A stretch of DNA of 64,000 bases from Faecalicatena orotica. Lineage in GTDB: Bacteria > Bacillota > Clostridia > Lachnospirales > Lachnospiraceae. The stretch spans positions 1-64,000 of the forward strand of contig NZ_QGDL01000018.1 of assembly GCF_003149245.1 (NCBI RefSeq). The letters are read 5' to 3'. Shown one piece after another: positions 18,350 through 25,364 of this stretch. Below the pieces are notes generated by a model. It had not been told where the DNA came from and made no database searches. It saw only the letters and a program-made list of their open reading frames with translations. Made by a program: the position numbers and the translations under genes. Positions within the stretch are counted from its first letter, which is position 1, and each line of letters opens with the position of its first letter.

Positions 18350-18595
18350 CTATAATTTCTCTTCTGTCCTCTCGATAATATCCTGCTGGACATCCTTTGA
18401 TAACTGTGTAAAATAAGCGCTGTAACCGGCCACCCGCACCAGCAGGTTTGAATATTCCTCCGGATGCGCCTGAGCCGCCAGCAGGGTTTCGCGGCTTACG
18501 ATATTAAATTGCATCTGTGCTCCGCCGGATGCAAAATATTCATCAATCAGGCTCACAAATCTTTTCAGGCCATCATTCCTCATAACCCGTTCCAT
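18350..18595 (-). CDS. Stand-alone glycyl-radical domain subunit
   Basis: 81 residues corresponding precisely to the C-terminal domain of a pyruvate formate-lyase-type glycyl-radical enzyme. It has the segment GGAQMQFNIVSRETL, then HPEEYSNLLVRV and the radical loop RVAGYSAYF with Gly57 as the radical site, then the final helix. It has its own strong ribosome binding site (TTAGGAGGTGTGTT then ATG) and follows the large subunit after 57 bp. GrcA/YfiD is a known small rescue protein of this type, but that partners with a complete PFL; here the upstream gene lacks this domain altogether, so this protein should be an obligate subunit. The activase for it is the last gene of the operon. Confidence 0.92.
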   Translation of the reverse strand: MERVMRNDGLKRFVSLIDEYFASGGAQMQFNIVSRETLLAAQAHPEEYSNLLVRVAGYSAYFTQLSKDVQQDIIERTEEKL

Positions 18596-18652
18596 AACAC
18601 ACCTCCTAAATTTTTATAATGTACTCATTTGCTGTTTTATATCAGAACCCAC

Positions 18653-20893
18653 TCAATACAGGTCCGATGGATTAAATTTGAGATTATAAAGCGACCCGCA
18701 TGAAAGCAGTATATTGTTAATCTTCGATACAGAGCGGATTGCCGCTGTTGGTCCATTCGTGTCGGTTCCTTTCATTGGGGACTGCCCGTCCGCAACCGGG
18801 GTATACGCATTACGTCCATCCGGGGTAGCACCGCACACCTTTCCAAACGGAGTATTGCTCGACACTGTACTTGTAGAACAATGCAGTGTGCCACCAATGG
18901 GACCCCGCCCATAGCGTGTATTCTTGTAGGAGCACAATTCATTTGCCACAAATGCCAGCATCTCCCTTGCCAGATCATCCACTTCATCGATATCATTGCC
19001 ATACTTCCCTACATTTTTGCAGAGAGCCTGTATCTGGGGGCCGGACGGTTTTGTCTCCCTATCGGTGAAGTCTGTCTCCAATGCATGTTTCAACTGTGCT
19101 CCAGTTATAAGCTTATCGTCAAAAACTAATTTCTTAATCGCATAGAGGCTGTTAGCAATATTGGCCGTTCCTATAGTCTGCTGCCCTGTAAAATCGTATT
19201 TTGCCCCACCCTGCTTGAAAGTTTTCCCTCGTTCAAGTGTCGTCGTGGGACATCCAAATACGGATGTCATAGGCTCATTCATATGCTCTTCCCAAAGCTG
19301 GTCAATCGTATTTTCCAGAATAGCTTCCATTTTTATATAATATTTCATCTGGTCCTTATATGCTTCCTTTGCTTCTTCAAAGCTTTCAAATGCAACAAGG
19401 TCCTTCCCGCTTTTATTAGGATGCAGGCAGATACCGGTTCTCGGGTCCTTTCCATTATACAGAGACATCTCCAATGCTTTTGTACAGTTCAGCCACGCTC
19501 CACCCGTCCTTCCGCCAAGCAGCCCGGCAGGCCCGGGTTCCACACAGCCTATAATGCAGTAGTTATACGCATCATCCAGCTCATACCCCCTATTCAGAAG
19601 TGCAGGGATATAAGTCTCATCATTAAAGATAGAGGGCAGCCCTGTTCCAAGACGTACTACCTCAGCCACCTTCATTTTGAACTCAAACGGTGTGTTTTTA
19701 TGGAAACGGACTGTCAGGGACGGCTGCGGAATCCTTGTATTGTAGATGGCATCCAGACAAATATAACTAAGTTCATTGGTCGCATCACATTTTTTCACAG
19801 GGTCCTGACCGCCAATTGTTAAATTCTGGAACATCGGCACGCCGCGGAAATAATCTGTATCCTGCCAGCTCCTTACCTTGTTGCTTGTATATATCTGCAG
19901 GAAGAAATTCTCTACCAACTCAGTTGCCTGCTCCCTGTCCAGAATTCCGTCATCCACATCCTTTTTATAGAACGGATACATAAACTGGTCAAACCTTCCA
20001 AAGGAGATTCCCACGCCGTTATCTTCTATATGCAGGCAGATATGGGTAATAATAATAAACTGAAGCGCTTCTTTAAATGTACGTGCCGGTTTGGCAGGCA
20101 CATGGCTTAGCATATCGGCAATGTCTTCAAGCTCTCTTTTCCTGCCTTCATCTGTTTCTTTCTCCGCCATCTCTCTTGCAAGCCTTACATATCTTGCTGC
20201 ATAATCCATGACAGAAGCTGCCGTTACGGCTGCTGCCTCATAGAAATCTTTTTTCTTCACCACATCCGGATCGTTTCTCCAGTCCAGACTATGAAGTCCC
20301 TCCTCTGACAGCCTGATGATTTCCTCCAGACCGTGATGGAGCAGCCATTCATGGGCCGTGGCAAAATGTCCGTCTCCACCCTGGAAGTAAGCTCCGATAT
20401 CTGCAGCTTTAATTTCATAATGTGTCTGAAGCGCTTCCTTCGGAAGCCGGCTCCTCAGTCTGTCTACATGCGTCTTTCCTTTCCACCATCCGCAGATATG
20501 GCGGATATCTTCCATATCCTCCTCACGCAGGGTGTATCTGTCGGCCGGACGTTCGGAAGGAAAATAAGGATTTCCTTTGATAAACTCTTCTTCCATCCAT
20601 TCCACTTCAAACTCCGGAAAAATCGGCGCCCACCGCGGTTTAGATGTTTGGTTGCCTGCAAACAGGCTCCCCGGCATAATATAAATGCTCATATTTTTTA
20701 GTACATGTTCGATTGCACGCGCCCTTTTCAGTACATTTGGCAGATCCGGCTCCTTCTCATAAAATTCAGTCAGATATTTCCCTCTTTCTACACAGATGCC
20801 GCTTTCGAAAGAAGTAATATACCTGTATAACTCGTCAATCCGCTTTGTTCTGACCGGCTGCGTGCTTATTTGATATGAAAGATTCCCTTCCAT
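18653..20893 (-). CDS. Glycyl-radical enzyme large subunit lacking the glycyl-radical domain
   Basis: 746 residues forming the ten-stranded barrel of a PFL-like glycyl-radical enzyme. The active-site loop is CIIGCVEPG with the thiyl Cys450 and Glu452. The GCVEP form is that of dehydratases and C-N/C-O/C-S lyases (glycerol and propanediol dehydratase, CutC, HypD, IslA types), not of pyruvate formate-lyase. Late barrel motifs are present (GRGPIGGTLHCSTSTVSSNTP, ATPDGR at 689, NLKFNPSDL at 737). The chain then stops where family members continue into the Gly loop. 746 plus 81 residues equals a normal family length, so the enzyme is split in two genes. All three frames are closed by stops in the 57-bp gap, so it is not a simple frameshift. 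Substrate unknown; a polyol- or sugar-like compound fits the importer. Confidence 0.93.
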   Translation of the reverse strand: MEGNLSYQISTQPVRTKRIDELYRYITSFESGICVERGKYLTEFYEKEPDLPNVLKRARAIEHVLKNMSIYIMPGSLFAGNQTSKPRWAPIFPEFEVEWMEEEFIKGNPYFPSERPADRYTLREEDMEDIRHICGWWKGKTHVDRLRSRLPKEALQTHYEIKAADIGAYFQGGDGHFATAHEWLLHHGLEEIIRLSEEGLHSLDWRNDPDVVKKKDFYEAAAVTAASVMDYAARYVRLAREMAEKETDEGRKRELEDIADMLSHVPAKPARTFKEALQFIIITHICLHIEDNGVGISFGRFDQFMYPFYKKDVDDGILDREQATELVENFFLQIYTSNKVRSWQDTDYFRGVPMFQNLTIGGQDPVKKCDATNELSYICLDAIYNTRIPQPSLTVRFHKNTPFEFKMKVAEVVRLGTGLPSIFNDETYIPALLNRGYELDDAYNYCIIGCVEPGPAGLLGGRTGGAWLNCTKALEMSLYNGKDPRTGICLHPNKSGKDLVAFESFEEAKEAYKDQMKYYIKMEAILENTIDQLWEEHMNEPMTSVFGCPTTTLERGKTFKQGGAKYDFTGQQTIGTANIANSLYAIKKLVFDDKLITGAQLKHALETDFTDRETKPSGPQIQALCKNVGKYGNDIDEVDDLAREMLAFVANELCSYKNTRYGRGPIGGTLHCSTSTVSSNTPFGKVCGATPDGRNAYTPVADGQSPMKGTDTNGPTAAIRSVSKINNILLSCGSLYNLKFNPSDLY

Positions 20894-20956
20894 TTTTCCC
20901 TCCTGTTTTTATAATTTTTTTACCATGGTTTCTGACATGCCAGTTAATCTACCTCT

Positions 20957-20985
20957 ATTCTATTTTTTAACGGATCTAGTTTCAA
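20957..20985 (-). promoter_or_regulatory. Promoter of the glycyl-radical operon
   Basis: Minus-strand TTGAAA (20980-20985), 17-bp spacer, TAGAAT (20957-20962), about 60 nt upstream of the ATG at 20893. Two direct repeats of CTAAAGATAAT abut its upstream edge. Confidence 0.6.
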
Positions 20986-20988
20986 CTC

Positions 20989-21020
20989 ATTATCTTTAGG
21001 CAAATGAGTATTATCTTTAG
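20989..21020. promoter_or_regulatory. Tandem 11-bp repeats, likely operator for the YesN-type regulator
   Basis: ATTATCTTTAG occurs identically at 20989-20999 and 21010-21020, a 21-bp period (two helical turns). AraC-type regulators bind direct repeats on one face of DNA next to the -35 box, exactly this arrangement. The likely protein is the response regulator encoded from 21160. Confidence 0.6.
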
Positions 21021-21159
21021 ATTTTTATACCTTTTGTATAGTTTTGAAAATCTTTCTATTTAATTTTTGTGTTTTTTCACTATAACTCTTGAAATCTAAA
21101 TAACAATCCTTTATACTGATTCCCATCTTGATATAGCCATGAGACAAGGGGAGGATATT

Positions 21160-22773
21160 ATGTTAAAGGTTCTAATTATTGATGATGAAGAAAAGGTCTG
21201 CCGGCTGATACAATGCCTCATCGACTGGGAGTCCCTCGGGCTTCAAATTGCCGGATTCTGCCATGATGGAATGGCTGCACTGGATAAAATCAAAGAGACA
21301 TCGCCCGATATTATTATTACTGATATCAGGATGCCCGGATGTGACGGCCTTGCCTTAATCAAGGCCGCACAGGAGTTCAATCCGAAAATCCATTTCATCA
21401 TTATCAGTGGATATGGGCAGTTTGATTATGCACAGCGTGCAATACAATACGGCGTTTCCGACTATATTCTAAAACCAATAAAGGAAAAGGAGCTTAAAGG
21501 GGCATTAATATCTATTGTAGAGAAGCAGCAGTCTATGGAGTCACACAAACAGCAGGATGAAGCAATCCGTCAGGAATTGAATTTCACACAGGAACGGATT
21601 AAGTCAAACTTCATAAGCGACCTGCTTCTGACCCCCCAGCTCATGCGGACCTTCCATTCTGCAGCGGATATCAACCGGGCTTACTATACAGATTTTACGG
21701 AATCTGCATTTTCTTTTATCTGCGTCTTTCTGGACACACCATCAGAAAATGGTCAGGCTCTGGTTAATGATTTCCTGCTCAATAAAGCCGCGGGAATTAT
21801 AGAAAATGAAACAAAACAATACCATGACTGTACGATTGCAGTATCCGGCAGCTATATTTACTGTCTTGTAAACGATGGTGCAGAGAAGCTTTCTCTTTTA
21901 TACCAGACAATGAAGAACATACGTGGGGCCTTGCTGGCTTTAAAAGAAATATTCCCAGAGCTGCACGTTATTCTCCTGCAAAGCGGCATCAAAGACTCTT
22001 TCGAGGATATCCCTGCCTGCTTTGGGGAAATCAATTCTGCGCTTTGTGAAAAAATCCTGTCTGGAAACGATGCCATCTATTCCTACTCCAGACTGCCGCA
22101 ATGCAAAAGCCATATAGCGGATTTTATTACGCCTACATTTAGAAACCAATATTTAACCTGTGCTGAAACCTTCCAGTATGAAGCTCTTAAAGAACAACTA
22201 AGCAGTCTTGCAGACAGGCTTATACACCTTGTTCCGGTGACAGGTGAATTTATTTGGCAGGTATACAAAGAACTCATCTCATTATTTTTGTTTTTCCTTA
22301 AGCAGCATAAAATCGATGTATCTCTGGAAGAACTGACTAATAAATGGTACGATACTTTTCTTTCATTTACTTCCGTTTTGGATGCTTTTCATTATCTGGC
22401 TGAAGAGCACTGCCTCCTGTTGGAAGACTGGCGTTCCCATAAAAAGAAGTCCCAGTCCAAAGCAGTCCTTGCCGCGAAACAATATATCAACGAAAATTAT
22501 GCAAAGGGGCTTACATTAGAGTTGATTGGACAGGAGGTTGGTCTTAACCCGTCCTACTTTTCTAATATTTTCAAGAAGGAAACTGGGAACAGCTTCGTAG
22601 ACTATCTGACCGATATCCGCATACAGAATGCCAAAAACCTTCTTACGGAAACAGATTTAGAGATAATAGAGGTATCAGAACGTACTGGTTTTAACGACTT
22701 AAAATATTTTAACAGGTGCTTTCGGAAAATAACGGGAATGACTCCCGCTGCTTACCGCAAACTTTTTTCCTGA
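21160..22773 (+). CDS. YesN-type response regulator with AraC DNA-binding domain
   Basis: 537 residues from the ATG at 21160 (GGGGAGGATATT upstream; the ATG at 21139 lacks a site). Receiver domain 1-125 with IIDDEEKV, phosphoacceptor Asp in IIITDIRMPG (about 55) and Lys in YILKPIKEKEL. A linker region of about 280 residues follows, then two AraC helix-turn-helix motifs (about 435-537; AKGLTLELIGQEVGLNPSYFSNIFKKE and YFNRCFRKITGMTP, which lies at the end). First gene of a three-gene operon divergent from the glycyl-radical operon; it should activate that operon through the tandem repeats at 20989-21020 when phosphorylated by the next gene's kinase. Confidence 0.9.
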   Translation: MLKVLIIDDEEKVCRLIQCLIDWESLGLQIAGFCHDGMAALDKIKETSPDIIITDIRMPGCDGLALIKAAQEFNPKIHFIIISGYGQFDYAQRAIQYGVSDYILKPIKEKELKGALISIVEKQQSMESHKQQDEAIRQELNFTQERIKSNFISDLLLTPQLMRTFHSAADINRAYYTDFTESAFSFICVFLDTPSENGQALVNDFLLNKAAGIIENETKQYHDCTIAVSGSYIYCLVNDGAEKLSLLYQTMKNIRGALLALKEIFPELHVILLQSGIKDSFEDIPACFGEINSALCEKILSGNDAIYSYSRLPQCKSHIADFITPTFRNQYLTCAETFQYEALKEQLSSLADRLIHLVPVTGEFIWQVYKELISLFLFFLKQHKIDVSLEELTNKWYDTFLSFTSVLDAFHYLAEEHCLLLEDWRSHKKKSQSKAVLAAKQYINENYAKGLTLELIGQEVGLNPSYFSNIFKKETGNSFVDYLTDIRIQNAKNLLTETDLEIIEVSERTGFNDLKYFNRCFRKITGMTPAAYRKLFS

Positions 22774-22789
22774 CAGGCAGGTGAATAAC

Positions 22790-23791
22790 GTGAAAAGAAC
22801 ATATTACCGCATACTATGTATTATTCCTGTTACTCTGGTGCTGATATCTGACCTTGGCATTTTCCTCATGGTCTGTCTCCGCCAGACCTCCTTTTTCATG
22901 ATTTTTATCTTGCTGGCCATAATTCACGTGGGATTGTCCGTGTACATCTGGTTCTGCCTGCACCGGCCTCAGAAGATCATGGAGGAGGCTGCCGCAGATT
23001 ACCATTCCATACAGGACTTTGATGCTTTTTCGGCATGCGCCTCGCCCTATCTGTCCGAAAACCTGCTGAACATGATGCGCGATTTTAAAAACCAGAAGAT
23101 AGACTTTGCCTCCTCACAAAAACAAGCTGAATATCTGGCTTTGCAGAATCAGATTAACCCACATTTTCTATACAACACACTTGAGGCCCTGCGTGGTGAT
23201 ACCCTGTATGAGGGGCTTAACACAGTCTCATCGGTTATTGAGGCGCTTGCGACCTTCTTCCGTTATACAATTACTGATACAGGTAACCTGACTACCCTTG
23301 AGAATGAGCTGGAGCATACAGAGAATTATTTTATTATCCAAAAGTACCGCTTCGGAGACAAAATCAATATGACTGTAAACTGGCCGGATGACAAGAATGA
23401 GGTTTTAACACTGCTGATTCCTAAGCTGACACTCCAGCCCATTATTGAAAATTCTATTTTTCATGGTTTGGAGAAAAAAAGCGGAAATGGAGAAATTACA
23501 ATTTCTATCGAAACGACAGAACGATTCCTGTTCATCAATGTTTCCGATACAGGAATCGGCATGTCGCCTGCTATCCTGCGCAGGATTAATGAGTCGCTCC
23601 AAAACCTCGCCGGGTCTCCAAGAACTAATGACAGTCAGGAACATCAAAGTATTGCACTTCAGAATGTCGCCCGGAGAATTAAGCTTTTGTTTGGCAGTGA
23701 ATATGGCCTGCATCTTTACAGCACGAAAGAAATCGGAACGGATGTCCATATTATCCTTCCCAAAATACAGAAAAGGAATCTCACCCCATGA
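22790..23791 (+). CDS. YesM-type histidine kinase without an extracellular sensor domain
   Basis: About 333 residues from the GTG at 22790, which has AGGTGA 5 nt upstream (an earlier GTG at 22781 overlaps that site). Two hydrophobic helices (about 8-29 and 33-55) are separated by only a few residues. Usual YesM kinases carry a large extracellular dCache domain and a HAMP domain here; both are absent. The catalytic part is intact: His box LQNQINPHFLYNTLEAL (His about 125), N-box (PKLTLQPIIENSIFHGL) and G-box (DTGIGMS). Without its own sensor it must receive the signal from a partner. The dead ABC ATPase that overlaps its 3' end by 4 bp (ATGA) is the obvious candidate. Confidence 0.88.
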   Translation: MKRTYYRILCIIPVTLVLISDLGIFLMVCLRQTSFFMIFILLAIIHVGLSVYIWFCLHRPQKIMEEAAADYHSIQDFDAFSACASPYLSENLLNMMRDFKNQKIDFASSQKQAEYLALQNQINPHFLYNTLEALRGDTLYEGLNTVSSVIEALATFFRYTITDTGNLTTLENELEHTENYFIIQKYRFGDKINMTVNWPDDKNEVLTLLIPKLTLQPIIENSIFHGLEKKSGNGEITISIETTERFLFINVSDTGIGMSPAILRRINESLQNLAGSPRTNDSQEHQSIALQNVARRIKLLFGSEYGLHLYSTKEIGTDVHIILPKIQKRNLTP

Positions 23792-25185
23792 AAAAAGAAT
23801 TGTTCCGCATCTTTAACCTGACTATCAGGCAGAACCGCTCTGCTATCCTGTCAAACCTCTATCTGCAGGTTTTCAAGGGAGAACATATCGGAATACTGTT
23901 CAATAGTTTTAATGAAAGAACCGCATTCTTAGACTTTATTGATGGTAAAATGCCTGATATAGAGGGGACAATTTATTTTGAAGAAACAGCTGTTACATAT
24001 CCTGAGTATATCCGTTCATACAAAAAGGACATGGCAATTATTTTTGAATCCAGCCGCCTGATGGACCGGCTTTCTGTATATGAAAATTTATTTTATGAAC
24101 AGCTTTCCTTTGTCTGGCTGACTGCAGAAAAGTATAAAAAAATGGCAGAAAGTCTGCTTGATTTCTTCCATCTTCCTCTGGATGTAAGACAGAAAGTAAA
24201 GACATTGACAGATTTTCAAAGAATTGCCGTTGAACTAATAAAAGCATTTCTGCAGAAGAAAAAACTGATTTTTTTGTCAAATGCTGCCTCCCTCTTAGAT
24301 TCTGGGGAATTTGAACAGCTTCTTACTATCCTTAATATATTGGAACAACATGGGATTACCTTTCTGATTGGAGAAACTTTTGATATCCGCCTTTTTAAAC
24401 TTACAGGATCACTTCATCTGATAAAAAATGGTCAGATTATCCGGATTCTGCCGTGTGCACAGATATGTCAGGAAGAGATACAAAAATCACTTGGCTCATA
24501 TGCCATTCTGCATAATCAGAAAAATCATTGTCAGGACAGTGATTTACAAAATTCTGTCCTGACTTTTGAAAATGTACGGGACCAGCTTCCTGTCCCACTT
24601 TCATTTACGCTGAAAAGGGGGCAGATTTTAAAAATAATCTGTACCAGCAATCGGGAAACAGAATATCTCTTAGCACTGCTGAGACGGAAAATATTATCTG
24701 GCAGCGGAAAGATTTTCTTTAAAGGACAGCCACTTACCAAAGTCAACCCCAGACAATATCTAAAAAGCTGCAAAGTGATTGAATCAAATCCCCGCCAGAA
24801 GGTACTTTTCCACAACATGAGCGTACTCTATAACTTATGTGTGCCGCTGGACCAAAAAGTTCACAACTTCTGGGGGAATCCAAGCAACCAGAAAGGTGTG
24901 GAATACACCCTGCGTGATATTATCGCCCCCAAATATCTACCGATGAATATTGACCAGGTGCCTATGGAAATCGTTCAGAAAGTCATCTACTGCCGCTGGC
25001 TTCTGTATGTGCCGGATTTGCTTGTCTGTATTAATCCTTTTTCGATTATAGATACCTCTTTAAACCAGATTACGCTTGAGATGCTCCGTCTTCTGTCTGC
25101 AAAGGGGATCAGCATACTCATAATCTCCAATCACTGGACAATGGATACAGAAATAGACGGGGAAGCCGTTTTTCTGACGCCGTAA
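23788..25185 (+). CDS. Catalytically dead sugar-ABC-ATPase homologue (pseudo-RbsA/MglA)
   Basis: 465 residues that follow the two-domain layout of RbsA/MglA along the whole length but have lost every ATPase motif. At the Walker A site there is GILFNSFNERTAF (35-47); at signature 1, TLTDFQRIAVEL; at Walker B1, LIFLSNAASLLD (160-171). At NBD2 Walker A there is CTSNRETEYLLALL; at signature 2, VPMEIVQKVIYCRW (391-404); at Walker B2, LLVCINPFSIID (411-422). Secondary-structure landmarks are retained, so it is a maintained pseudoenzyme rather than a decaying gene; the frame is intact over 1.4 kb. It is translationally coupled to the sensor-less kinase. Inference: it docks on the ribose-type permease of the divergent operon and reports transport state to the kinase. 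Confidence 0.85.
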   Translation: MKKELFRIFNLTIRQNRSAILSNLYLQVFKGEHIGILFNSFNERTAFLDFIDGKMPDIEGTIYFEETAVTYPEYIRSYKKDMAIIFESSRLMDRLSVYENLFYEQLSFVWLTAEKYKKMAESLLDFFHLPLDVRQKVKTLTDFQRIAVELIKAFLQKKKLIFLSNAASLLDSGEFEQLLTILNILEQHGITFLIGETFDIRLFKLTGSLHLIKNGQIIRILPCAQICQEEIQKSLGSYAILHNQKNHCQDSDLQNSVLTFENVRDQLPVPLSFTLKRGQILKIICTSNRETEYLLALLRRKILSGSGKIFFKGQPLTKVNPRQYLKSCKVIESNPRQKVLFHNMSVLYNLCVPLDQKVHNFWGNPSNQKGVEYTLRDIIAPKYLPMNIDQVPMEIVQKVIYCRWLLYVPDLLVCINPFSIIDTSLNQITLEMLRLLSAKGISILIISNHWTMDTEIDGEAVFLTP

Positions 25186-25230
25186 TCACAGAAGTGTCAC
25201 GAAAACGCATCAGAAAATAAGTAGACAGAT

Positions 25231-25275
25231 AGATGGCGGAATTATAAATCATTTCCGCCATCTACTGCGTTTTTG
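25231..25275. terminator. Terminator between convergent pseudo-ATPase and GH78 genes
   Basis: AGATGGCGGAA (25231-25241) pairs with TTCCGCCATCT (25253-25263) around an 11-nt loop, followed on the plus strand by ACTGCGTTTTTG. It ends the rightward regulatory operon and may also act on the leftward GH78 transcript. Confidence 0.7.
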
Positions 25276-25364
25276 TCTAATCTTATTTGTCCCCCGGTTC
25301 TGCAATGTGGTCAGAAATAATTTTGCCGATCAGGTCTACAGAATCTCTGCAGTCCTCTCTTATC

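Noticed and set aside
18596-18652. The gap between the two glycyl-radical genes as a sequencing frameshift in one normal gene
   Set aside because: Stops occur in all three frames within 57 bp and the small gene has its own well-placed AGGAGG site, so a single indel cannot join them.
23788-25185. A functional ABC transporter ATPase
   Set aside because: Both Walker A, both Walker B and both signature motifs are absent at the aligned positions.
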